Assembly: GCF_001653235.2 (NCBI RefSeq)
Contig: NC_035790.1
Span: 3,472,001 to 3,536,000, forward strand
Length of the DNA stretch: 64,000 nt
Origin: Pochonia chlamydosporia 170
Taxonomy: Eukaryota > Ascomycota > Sordariomycetes > Hypocreales > Clavicipitaceae
Reading direction: 5' to 3'
Shown here: in pieces, positions 49,645 through 59,946 of the stretch
Layout: every line of letters begins with the position of its first letter
Position numbering within the stretch: position 1 is the first letter of the stretch
Position numbers and translations under genes: made by a program
Notes under the pieces: generated by a model
Database searches by the model: none
Seen by the model: only the letters and a program-made list of their open reading frames with translations
What the model was told of the DNA's origin: nothing

Positions 49645-49906
49645 ATTGCCTATTATTAATGGGCATTTTTTGGCCTCCAAAATCCCGCCAAGTCAGGTGA
49701 CTGCAGCTTTTCAGGGCCCCCACCATGCTCCGAACGAGTCTAGTTAGCTGCCAGGCACGCCTTGGCCAGAGTGAGAAGTGGCCGACTGAGTCTCTCATCG
49801 ACTTTTGAAGACCCAATGAGCATTGTGTATCAAGAAATTGTCGTGACTCTTCACTGTGACTCAACCACAGACGAGGCTACCGAATAGGGCTTAAAACCCC
49901 TTCTCA

Positions 49907-51289
49907 ATGATTTTGAGACGACTTCAAAATATAGTTCCCTTTCCTAACAGACAATCACGTCATTTCATACGTTTTGCCACAATGGCTGCTCAAGTTTCGG
50001 GGACGATCCCCAACGGCACCTACAAGCCCAGATACGTCGATGTAAGTCACCACAACCTACATAAAACACCCACCATCTCACACCCCCAAATACACCGTAT
50101 ACTAACCTCCAACAAGATTGGCACCAATCTATCCGACCCCATCTTCAGAGGCAGATACCACGGCCACCAAAAACACCCCGACGACCTCGCAGGCGTCATC
50201 CACCGCGCCAACCAAGTAGGATGCACGAAACTCATCATCACAGGCTCAGACTTCAAAAGCTCCCACGACGCCCTAAAACTAGCAGAAGAATACCGTGCGT
50301 ACCCCCCTCCGTCTTCACAACCCATCTAACACCCCCTAGCGGGAACATGCTACGCAACAGTCGGCATCCACCCATGCAGCAGCGCTATATTCGGCGCCGC
50401 AGACCTCAAGAAGAAGCAATCCGAACACTCTACCCCGTGTGAAAAGGACCCCTACGCACCCATGTCGGAACAGCATCTCCCTGATCCAGCACGATCAGCA
50501 GACGCCATCTCAAGATTTACTACTCTTGTGGCGGAGGCGAGATCCGCTAGTCATCCGTACATGGTGGCGATGGGGGAATTCGGCCTCGACTACGACCGTT
50601 TGAACTACTGCAATCGTGTTATTCAACGGCATTCGTTTGAGGCGCAGCTCAAGGTTGCGGCTTCGCTGCAGCCGCAGTTACCGCTGTTTCTGCACTCGAG
50701 AGCCGCACACGGTGACTTTGTAGCCCTTTTGAAGGGTGCGTTTGGGGATAAGTTGGAGAAGCTGGAGAGGGGGGGCGTGGTGCATAGCTTCACGGGGACG
50801 ATGGAGGAGATGAATGAGCTGATGGACCTGGGACTGTACATTGGCATCAATGGGTGTAGTTTCAAGACGTCGGAGAATTGTGAGGTTGTCAAGGCGGTTC
50901 GCCTGGACAGACTGATGATTGAGACGGACGGGCCGTGGTGTGAAGTCCGCCCCAGCCACGAGGGGTACAAGTACTTGATACAGAAGAAGGAAGAGGCACA
51001 GACACCTATTCAGAATGGAGCGACGCCGGATGCTGCGCCGGCACAAAAGCAGACACAGCCCAAGAAGCAAAAGAATCAAAAGAAGGAACCTGAAGTACCG
51101 GATAGATTTAAAGTGGTCAAGAAGGAAAAGTGGGAAGAAGGGGCCATGGTCAAGGGCAGAAATGAGCCGTGCACAATAGAGCGCGTTGCTCAGGTCATCG
51201 CTGCGGTCAAGGGCGTGAGTGTCGAAGAGGTCTGCGAAGCGGCTTGGAGGAATACCATTCACGTGTTTGGACTAGAAGAGACGATTTAG
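49907..51289 (+). CDS. TatD-family metal-dependent deoxyribonuclease
   Basis: Three exons, 49907-50041, 50117-50294 and 50340-51289, give 420 aa. TatD enzymes are Mg2+-dependent 3'-5' exonucleases/endonucleases with roles in DNA repair and apoptotic DNA breakdown. The spliced chain reads YVDIGTNLSDPIFRG, then TCYATVGIHPCSS, MGEFGLDYDR (metal Glu), LFLHSRAAH, VVHSFTG and MIETDGPW (metal Asp), all family blocks in order. A Lys/Gln-rich insert of about 60 residues precedes the last helices, as in other fungal members. The start at 49907 adds a basic, Arg-rich, acid-free leader of 25 residues resembling a mitochondrial presequence; an in-frame ATG at 49982 would give a cytosolic or nuclear form. 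Confidence 0.92.
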
Positions 51290-51407
51290 AAGTTTGACGT
51301 ATATACATGGTGCCGTGATGGCATGCGCATGGGGGGGTATCAACGATAGAAGAAGACTTAAATACACCACTATACCCAGAAATATATCAACAACTCCGCC
51401 CATTGCA

Positions 51408-52934
51408 TCATAACCCAGACCCCTTGTGACCCCGTATCAAGCCGTTTTTTACAACGCCAGTCGTGACTCCGTCTTCACCCGTCATCCAGCCTGGCATACG
51501 CTCTCCATCTACTATTCCCGCCTCGACTAGTTGTCGTATTCCCGCGAAAACATGTGGCCCCTGAAAGTTTATTCGTATTATGGGCGTCCATCGCGTAGGG
51601 TCTGTATCGTCCTCAATATCTTCTTCATTATCGCCCAAGGCTTGCCGTAGCGCCGTGTCGATTTTGCTTTTCCGTCTCTCCGTCTGCCGATTCATCCTGT
51701 CATCTTCATCTTCCGAGTCTTGGACAAACAGCCCGTCTATAGTGGGATACGGGTCCTGCATGATGATTTCGAAGCGCTCAATACCCTTGCCGTCAGACAC
51801 AATGCCCGAGTTGCCAAACCGTGCTTTGGCCACGGTCTTGGCCCTTTTCGCTGCCCGTTCATGTTGTGATAGGGGTCTTGAGCGCTTTTGAGCCGTCTCT
51901 GCGTTGGATGACGATTCCCTGGACAGCGGTGGGGTTGGGAGAACTGTGTCCAGAGGCGACTTCTTGTCCTTTTCGTTTGCATAAATACTCCATCCACCTC
52001 CTGCGGCGTTACTCCTTCCTGGTCCTCTCTTGTCTAGGAGAGCTTCCAGATTCCTGCTCACCAGACTTGTTGGTTTGAGTGTATATCGCTCCCGAGGCCG
52101 GGACAGCGCCTGTGGGACACCGTTTGCTATGAGGCCGTGTAAGCTTTTTGATTCTCCGTGGCTAATGGGACCGGTTGCTTGGGCTCTGGTTATGTACAAT
52201 GCTGGCGAACCGTCCGGGAAAGCCAAGTATATGGTGCGCGAGGAACTGAAGTTGGTGGTGTTTCCATTTCCCGTTGGGCCGGAAAGGGCTAGGTCGGTGT
52301 TATACGGTGACTCAATTACAAAAATGCGCAGGAGTAATAAGGGAAACTTCTTCGGTCTCGAGAAGTGGTAGTGTGCTTTAATATCGGGGAGGACCTGTTC
52401 CTGTAGACTCTGCAGAAACGTAGAGGGATGAAATCTCGGCAAGTTGAGACTCTTCTCGTCCACCTTGAGAACTTCATCATCGGCTCCTTTCGTAGGTAGG
52501 TGTAAGGGTTGGATCTTGTAGGCGGTCCATTTCTGAGAGGTCGGATGCTCGTCCAGGTAGGCAAAGTCGATCATGGCGAGCTGATACAGCGTCAACCCAT
52601 GGCGCCAGTCACCCTCTAGTATGCGGCTGACCACGTCGCGCTTAGAGCCTTTTTGTTGTTGCAGGTCCGAGTAGAGATCGTGCAGTTCCTCGACCGACTT
52701 GCATGGCGGATAGAGATCCGCTGAGTCGTCGGGTGTGTCGTCATCGTCGGCTCTCGGGGGAGACAGATAGGGCGCGGTGTAGGCCAATGATTGCCCGTCG
52801 AGCCAATCGAGGGCCAGCAAGATCAGGGCTTCGCGGGAGAGCCGACTGATGGTTTTGATGACGGCTGTGTTGGAGGATTCGACGCGAAGAGAGGATGGGA
52901 GGCGTGACTTGGTTGCTATTGACAGACGGGACAT
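51408..52934 (-). CDS. inner kinetochore protein CENP-N / Chl4 (Mis15) homologue
   Basis: Intronless 508-aa protein. CENP-N/Chl4 belongs to the constitutive centromere-associated network and contacts the CENP-A nucleosome and the CENP-L/Iml3 partner. Supporting segments are the N-terminal helix LSREALILLALDWLDG, then GDWRHGLTLYQLAMIDFAYL with HPTSQKWTAYKI, which is the family signature, and a C-terminal beta-rich end (PIIRINFQGPHVFAGIRQLVEAGIVDGERMPGWM, given here only as landmarks in that order). The centre is charged and Ser-rich. The ATG at 52934 is the first in frame. It is convergent with the TatD gene, with 118 bp between them. Family membership is confident; complex partners are outside the window. 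Confidence 0.88.
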   Translation of the reverse strand: MSRLSIATKSRLPSSLRVESSNTAVIKTISRLSREALILLALDWLDGQSLAYTAPYLSPPRADDDDTPDDSADLYPPCKSVEELHDLYSDLQQQKGSKRDVVSRILEGDWRHGLTLYQLAMIDFAYLDEHPTSQKWTAYKIQPLHLPTKGADDEVLKVDEKSLNLPRFHPSTFLQSLQEQVLPDIKAHYHFSRPKKFPLLLLRIFVIESPYNTDLALSGPTGNGNTTNFSSSRTIYLAFPDGSPALYITRAQATGPISHGESKSLHGLIANGVPQALSRPRERYTLKPTSLVSRNLEALLDKRGPGRSNAAGGGWSIYANEKDKKSPLDTVLPTPPLSRESSSNAETAQKRSRPLSQHERAAKRAKTVAKARFGNSGIVSDGKGIERFEIIMQDPYPTIDGLFVQDSEDEDDRMNRQTERRKSKIDTALRQALGDNEEDIEDDTDPTRWTPIIRINFQGPHVFAGIRQLVEAGIVDGERMPGWMTGEDGVTTGVVKNGLIRGHKGSGL

Positions 52935-54066
52935 GGCGGCATCGGCGGTGAAGTGTTAGCGTGGCGGAGAAACACGCTGCGTTGGGGAGAGACTTGATAT
53001 CGAAACCATTAAAAGGGCATTGCCATGGTTTATAGCTTGCAGATGGGCCGTTGTTGGAGTTGGCGCAAAGGGTCAACTGGTGTTGAAGAGTCAAGTCCGG
53101 TGCAGACAAGCTGTTGCCCCACTAAACCAAACAAAGCACGCGAGTTGTGGTCGTTGCAACGGTTGGAGTGGGAGACCAGACGCGTCTTGCAACCACCCAC
53201 ATGCAGACACGGTCAGAATCCGATAACCTTCAACTTCAAAACCAACAAAGTATTGAAAATAGGGAAACTGCACCAGTACAATCTAATCATCATGGTAAAC
53301 GACCGTGGGCTAGTGGCAGGGCGTTTTGCCTTTGAGGTTGCGTCTCTCGAGTCCCTGGCATCATTCACATGCTCACACAGCCAGCCGTAATGTGAGGCAA
53401 CGAGAATTCGACCAAATACTTTGAAAGGCAGAAAAATGAGTAGCCAGGCCTCAAAGAGATTGCAGTTTTGTCAGCAAGTTAAAATCAGACATTGGTAAAG
53501 CACACCTGCCAATATGCGAGAGATGCCTTGGCCTCGCATCGACAACCCGTCCTCATCCTCGTGCAGCACACCAGCCATCAAACGACCACCTAATACATAA
53601 TCTTGTCGAACTAGCCATGGTAACGGCAAATGAGACAATTGGGCATCTTTGGGAATATGTTGTCGGTGAAGCCGGATAGATTCGATATATGCTTGACTCT
53701 ACGTTGTAGAATCTTGTCTCGTCGATATTTTGAGGCTTCAATTTCCTGAGTCTATCACGAACTGGCTTTCAAGGAAGATTGGACATGCTTCCCCCTGACT
53801 TGATGCCGCAAGTTTATATGTCGTCTCTGCAAAAGTCCAAGTGTCGAACGATCTGGTCTGCGTATTTCCATCACACCATACCACCACTTGCTGTTCAAGC
53901 AATCCAAATTGGCCAACATGTATATGTCCGTGGATGTAGCCATCGTACCATGTTTTGCGTGCTCAACATACAATCAGTAGACTCGTCTGTTTCGTCATGG
54001 TCTTACACCTCCCTCACACATCCAAAAGTTATCAACATGTTATCCCTCTTCTCTTCAGCAAGGCAG
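52935..54066. other. 1.1-kb intergenic region
   Basis: Upstream of the CENP-N gene and downstream of the alpha/beta hydrolase gene. Overlapping small frames at 53,020-53,390 in several phases have no domains. Nothing else is supportable. Confidence 0.5.
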
Positions 54067-55309
54067 TTAACTCGTTGCCGCATCATCGCCACTCACCACA
54101 TCTCCAAGTATCTCCTCCAACACTGCCACCAACGTCACAATACTATTATGATCAGCACCCTCAACACCCGCCGAAGTAAACTCCAGGACATCCCCAAACT
54201 TGCCCTCACAATCCCAACACGACTCCATGTACCGCCTGCCCACCGCCCCAATCATAGGGTCGTCATCTGCAAAAAGCATCTTCACCCTTATCTTCGGCCC
54301 CAGCCCACGACTTCTTTCCCGTGCCGCCAACTCACGCACAAAGACTTCAAAATCTTCGCACACCCCCCAGGTGCCGTCCCCTTCCTTCTTGAGACACTGC
54401 CTCACCTCGCTGTTCGAACCGGCCGTGTTCTCGGCGTACATGGCCTCCAGCGACGCATCCAGGATCGTGTCGAGAAAGTCGTTGGAGACGCCGTATGTCT
54501 TCTGCCAATGGAGGCGGTTCTGTGACATTTCGGATCGTGACTCTGATGCTGGTGTGCTCTCCGACAGCCATTTCCCGACAAACCCAACGCTGGAGCCGAC
54601 GGCTGGCACGATTGTAGCCATGGCCTTGATGAGGCTGTTCAAAGAACCAAAAGCAATGTTGGGTACTAGCTGTGCGGCTTGCAACATCTTGACCCCCGAG
54701 TGTTTGACGTCTACCCAGGGTGCTGAAACCTGTCAATACAGGCTTCCCTGTTTATGGAGCGGTGATTACGTACCTAGTATAGCGGCATACGGCCTAGTCG
54801 GCGAAAGAACGTCTCGGTAACTATATAGTGTGTTAAGTAGGTATATAACTCCCGCGCTGTACGAAATCAACGAGACATGCTGGATGCCAAGGTGTGCCAG
54901 CAGCTGTGGTACGAGCTCGACCCAGATACTGACTCTCTTCGTAAGCTTCACATCAGTTGAGTAGCCTATTCCGGGTCTAAATTCCGTGACCTGTTGTCGT
55001 TAGAAATCCGCAGCACAGGCTCAAGACATTAGAGGGCAGGACTCGCCGATCGACAGTCAAGACGCGGACGCCCATTCTTTCGCCCACGACGCCCATCAAG
55101 GCGCCGTAGAAACGAGACGCAAACATGCCCGGCATGAAGAGTACGACAGGTGGCGCAGTTTCCGCCGTTGGCTGGCAGCCAAGGTCTGAGTATCCTACTT
55201 CCAGGGCGTCATGGTCTGCTGTTGCGGGAAGCGTGAACCTTTTGTGGAATTGGGGCTGCTTCAGATACTGCGCGCCTTCTGTGTCTTCTGTGGCTGTGTT
55301 TGTGGGCAT
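54067..55309 (-). CDS. alpha/beta-hydrolase fold protein with probable GC-AG intron
   Basis: Three exons on the minus strand, 55309-55047, 54976-54774 and 54722-54067, give 373 aa. The fold is read from PPVVLFMPGMFASRFYG (oxyanion loop), VLTVDRPGIGYST, and the nucleophile elbow S-Y-S-A-G with Ser128, where the usual first Gly is Ser. Asp near residue 309 (FADDDP) and His347 (GADHNS) complete a likely triad. The first intron has no GT donor that keeps the motif. A GC donor (GCGAGT at 55046-55041) with acceptor TTTAG restores DRPGIGYST exactly, and a CTAAC branch site is visible. Using the nearby GT instead inserts five extra residues and breaks the motif. Substrate is unknown. Confidence 0.82.
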
Positions 55310-55662
55310 TATGGTGAAGATAGATAAAGATTAAAGGTAGAGATGGAAGAAAGATGAGAGGGCTCAGAGTATACAGTGAGGGGTTGGCTGCATATATGTA
55401 GTTTTGTTGGTCAGCATCACCAGCAGCTTTGAGTGGAATCCGAGTACAAAAGGTTGCATTGCGCCGGTAATAAGAGTGTCAGCGATCGTCTTCTTAACTA
55501 GCTCTGGTTAGTGGGATAATCCTTCGAGTCTGCCCAACAAGTGTAAGCACCTCACCGTGTAAAGGGAAGTTATATTCATCTAAATTCTCGTCGTAAGCCG
55601 AACTTCCAAAAAGGTGACATAAACCTACATCATACAGCCCGCACCCCATAGAAACCAGTCAC
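55310..55662. other. short intergenic region
   Basis: 353 bp containing the promoter of the alpha/beta-hydrolase gene and the 3' flank of the HET-domain gene. No internal feature was recognised. Confidence 0.5.
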
Positions 55663-58215
55663 TCACACAAGGATCAACGTCTCTGATGTCCAGCCCTGAC
55701 TCTCGAGATACATACCCGGATTATCGCATTTTCTAGTATCAATCCCATCGCTCACAAACACACCTACCCGCACCCACACGTCTTCACCCTCAACCGAAGC
55801 CACCTGAAGAACCAGACCATAGTACATAGTCTTCCTGTCGAACGACAAGTCACTAAACAATGCCAGCAAACAGAACCTTTTATCCTGGAGGCTCAAGGTA
55901 CCAGAGTACCGCTTTTCCCCGTCCAAGTTAACACCAGGGTTAAATCGAAGTACACTTCTGAAAGTAGTGTCCCCCCGACTTTCACCTGTTCCCTTACACA
56001 TGGTCGATATGTCCAACTGAGAAGGAGACTCGCAACGGTACACGAGGCCCTTCAGCGCCAGAGAAGCACCCGACACGAGACCAAAAGCATCTGCACCAGG
56101 GTCACGAATTATACTGCAGCCCTCAACCTCACAGAAACGGTATTCTTCGAAACAAGCTCTGTCAAAAACCACCGGCCCGTTGTACGACGCCCAAGACCAA
56201 GTTGGAGCGACGTATCTCTGCGAACCCCCTTGCTCTTCGCTCGCCTGCCCTGGTACAGCTTTCCAGGCCAGACCAACGAGTAAATCATTGCGCCAAAGAC
56301 CAGCTACATACGTATCCTCTATATTGCGGAGCTGGAGACCCCGATACATAGCCTGAGCAATTCCCTGCACGGAAGGCAACCGGTCATGAAAGTACGTCAG
56401 CTTCCGCCGACTGTACTCCTCAACAGCGCAGTACCATTGCTGGTATTGGTGTCGAGGTCTCATACATTCGTCGCCCTGAGGTGGACGAAAAACAAGCGTC
56501 TGAGGAAGTTGGCGGCGGAAGGAGACTAGACAATCTTCACGTAAGCTGTACGACTCGCAGTGGAAATGCATTCTCTCCTTTCCAAACACGAGGAGTCTCC
56601 TCGAGAGCTGCTGCTCCTGAAAGGTCCATCCTCGATCTGCCCAGGGGGATGACTCAATTTCTTGTAGAACGTGGTTCTGGGGACTGGGCTGCGGCTCTAT
56701 GATATATGTGCCTTGGACATCTGGATTCCGAGTTGATTGAAATGGAAGCTTTACACGTGAAGAAGACGCCGAGACTGTTCTGTACTGTAGGAAAGGCTCT
56801 TCCGGAGAATTTGATGCGGTTGCAGCGATGGTGCAGAACGCATCGGTGAATAGGTTTGACATCTTGGCCGATTCACGACACCAGTCGTCGGTGTCTCCTT
56901 GGATGATGCAAAGGGCGTCTATCCAGAGGTATTTCTTGCCAAGGAGCCACGTAACACGAACGGCATCTTGGAACAGAGGAGGGAGCCTCTCGAAAGGAAT
57001 GTTTACCTTCCATTGAGCTAGATTCTCTGACGTCGTAGTTAATGGTAACTTTCCGCCCCAGCGGTAAGACAGAGCTATGTACTCGAAGGAGTCGTCGTTG
57101 ATATCCAGGCCTTCCGCGGGAACTTGTAAAAAAATACCGTCGAAGTTTCCCGGCTCACCGACGTTTAGAAGTCTCGTGGGTGCGGAGTGCTTGCTATGAT
57201 GGCGGCTTGGAGCGTTTGAGCCGCAGACATCATCGTCAGATCGTTGACATTGACGAAGCCAGGTTTGGACCCTGACTCTATTTGTGGCGCTGAACGCAAA
57301 GGATTCAATGGGAAACTCGTAAATTTGCAAGTATTTGCCCACCTTGGTGACTAGTAGGTGTTAGTGGCATGCCCCGAGTATAATTCAAGGTAGCTTACAT
57401 TCGTTATCAATCTTGACGGAGAAGTTGATATGCGTTTCTGAGAAGTCAAATGGGTCTTCGTCTAACTCCAAAGGGCCTTCCCCGTCAAGACAGCCCGACT
57501 TATAGAGCATGTTATGTTGACCCTGTTTGGAAACCTTGGCCGACAGTCTCGCAAGGCCGACCGTGTCCCATGGTGTGTGCGTCACGTTCGTAGCCCATGG
57601 ACTATCTTCACTTTGATACTGCTTTAAGAAGTAGACAAAACTGATTTGAACTGCTTCATTCTCGGCAAAGTCTGCCCACAACCCGGCGTGTGAGTCCCCT
57701 AACGAGCTTGTTGCTGAAGAAGTGCCTTTTGGAGTATGCTCATTGTCAAGTGTGGTGACGCTTAATGTATCCTCCGTTTGGCAATATTGACGTAACGGAT
57801 TCTCATTATCCCTCAACACGGCATTGGAGGAGCGTGGATTTATAGTTACAGTCCCCAACGTTAGCTTGATCTGCTCAAGCAGCAGACGGCAAAATGCGCA
57901 ACCATCGTCCGATGATTTCGTCAATTCCGGAAAATCTGGAAACGTGTCTACCCTCGAATACTTCAGGGGTATATGCTTAAAGAACTGCTCCTTCTCATGG
58001 GATATACGAGACACTGCGCTGGGCCGAAAAGTTGAGGAGATATACCCGTCTTTCAAACCCAAATCGAGGCACCGAAACAGCAGGGCGGTATTGTCTTCCC
58101 ATATTTTTTCGACAACTCCGCTTTGAAAGATTGTTTCGTCGTCTAGTAGGAGTCCATGGCATGCGGAGCAGAGGGAGGACATTTCGGATGCTGGGACATC
58201 CTGATCAAACGCCAT
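55663..58215 (-). CDS. HET-domain (heterokaryon incompatibility-type) protein
   Basis: Two exons on the minus strand, 58215-57399 and 57350-55663, give 834 aa. The HET domain (about residues 360-500) is clear: EYIALSYRWGG, then LPPLFQDAVRVTWLLGKKYLWIDA continuing into LCIIQGD...DWCRESAKMSNLF and the CTIAATAS segment. HET domains trigger incompatibility cell death when activated, though most fungal HET genes have unknown triggers. The N-terminal 330 residues hold paired cysteines (C-S-A-C near residue 16 and C-A-F-C further on), common in this class, but no known sensor domain. The ATG at 58215 is the first in frame. It is divergent from the APH-fold kinase gene across 763 bp. Activator and allelic status are unknown. 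Confidence 0.9.
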
Positions 58216-58978
58216 GGTCGGACTCACTAGATAGACAGGGAGGCGAAAGTTGAGGGAGAGTAACCTTTTCGTCCAAAGATGGATTATTGAGGTGTCGGCA
58301 TGTTCATGCACTCAAGTTAATTGCTTCATGTGTCTGGCGCAGAAGATAAGAGAGAGACTGCAAATGTTGACATGGGTCAACTCAGCTCAGATTCATTCAT
58401 GGTCTTGCGGGGCGGCAGTACATATAGCCATCAAGCTGGTAATTATTGGTCAAGTCTGGTGTTGTTACGAGTTACGAGTTATGGCTGGCTAGACTCAAAT
58501 AGCTGATGCAACATGCCTGCATCAAAGCATTCAATTGATGGCATTCACACTGGCAAGAGTTTTGACGTACCAGACGTGCCCATAATAGACAAACAGCCTC
58601 TCAACTTTTCGCCCAGATAAGAGATACCGCATATAGCAAAGTGTGCCAGGGTATATTGAGATGTGTTGATGAACATTTGGATTTGGGCAAATACGTTTGG
58701 CCATAGACTGTACATATCCTCCAAAAATGGCCAAGCCACCAGAAAATGAAATAATATATTATCAATTATGTAAAGTGACTTTGAAGAAGATGGGCATATA
58801 AGTGTCGGCGTGCAGGGGCATCCTTGTCGCAGTGGTGAATAACACCACCTTCAAATTCGAGGCCTCAACACTCCGAGTCTATCACCACTTGCCATCAAAA
58901 AGTTGAAAAATGGTGGGAGTATTCACGGCGTGAATTTTAGCCCAAGACTCAAACACTCTTCATTTCTCGCACAAAGCC
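58216..58978. promoter_or_regulatory. divergent promoter region, HET protein / APH-fold kinase
   Basis: 763 bp between two start codons facing apart. The sequence is mixed and somewhat AT-rich around 58,730-58,780. No specific site could be named. Confidence 0.5.
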
Positions 58979-59741
58979 ATGCCCCCCGTCACAAACCACA
59001 TGCTCAATGCCCGCCGCGAAAAGGACTGCTTCGCCATCACCGCCGAACGTAAATACTACCACGTCGACAACACCTTCATCAGGCGTAGCCTCCGACCCTC
59101 CGAATGGCAGCACAGTCCCTTCAATGGCACATTAGTTATCCCTCGCTTCAGCCGTGAGCGCATCTTGAACGAAGCTGCTACGCTGCGCTTTATCGCGGAC
59201 AAAACGGATATTCATGTTCCAAAATTGCACTGCTGCTTTGAGGATGACGAGGCGGTTTATTTGGTGATGGAGTATATTGAGGGCGTGGATTTGGCTAGTT
59301 TGGAAGAGGAGCAGCGCAAGACTGTTGAGGCGGAATTGGAGGGTCATCTCCAGATTTTGAGGAACTTGACGTCTGATACTTGGGGTGGACCGTCTGGACT
59401 TGTACGTCTTGATCTCTGAGTTACTTTTCAATACTGATATGTGTTAGGTCGTTCCGCCGTATCGAATTATGAGACGCTCCCCTCGTCCGGAGTGGAAGAT
59501 GAAAGTGAGGGAGTCAAAGGACCTTGTGTTCTGTCATAACGATTTATCGGCGCATAATGTCATTGTCGATCCTGTGACGTTCAAGGTCAATGCTATTATT
59601 GACTGGGAGTATGCTGGCTATTATCCCCAGGAGTTTGAGGGCATGTTTTTTCGTCGACCTGGGCCGTCGGTTGCGATTGGCGAGGAAGTCGATGATGAGG
59701 ATAAACTATTAGACATGATGCACAAGAATGAGGATAAATGA
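58979..59741 (+). CDS. aminoglycoside phosphotransferase (APH)-fold kinase-like protein
   Basis: Two exons, 58979-59401 and 59448-59741, give 238 aa. The protein-kinase-like APH fold is seen in the hinge region (VYLVMEYIEGVDL), the catalytic loop H171-x-D173-x4-N178 (CHNDLSAHN) and the metal-binding D193 (AIIDWEYAG). The 46-bp intron joins GPSGL to VVPPYR in frame. Fungal members are numerous, and their substrates (small molecules such as choline, homoserine or fructosamine) are mostly unassigned. The N-lobe is short, lacks a clear glycine-rich loop and may have diverged. At 238 aa it is shorter than many family members. Convergent with the MFS gene (205 bp apart). Confidence 0.86.
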
Positions 59742-59946
59742 GTTGAAGTGCTGTTTTATCGCAAGCTTACTCAGCTGCAATAATAAAAGGTGTCCTCCGT
59801 CCAAGTCCATTCGTATATGAGGTTCTGTTTCGGCACTGTTGACCTCGAACAGCCAGCAATCCGGCACGAGCTTTACTCTACCTCTTGTAATAGATTCCCA
59901 AAATCGTATCCAAATCCCTAGGTACTCGAACAAGCTGATTGACGTG

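Larger units (their letters stand above)
48966..49906. promoter_or_regulatory. divergent promoter region, RNR1 / TatD nuclease
   Basis: 941 bp between two diverging start codons. It contains one ACGCGT MluI cell-cycle box at 49219-49224 and a perfect 8-bp palindrome TCACGTGA at 49637-49644, an E-box/CDEI-type site. Short CGCG-containing words cluster at 49198-49240. No gene is present within it. Confidence 0.65.
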
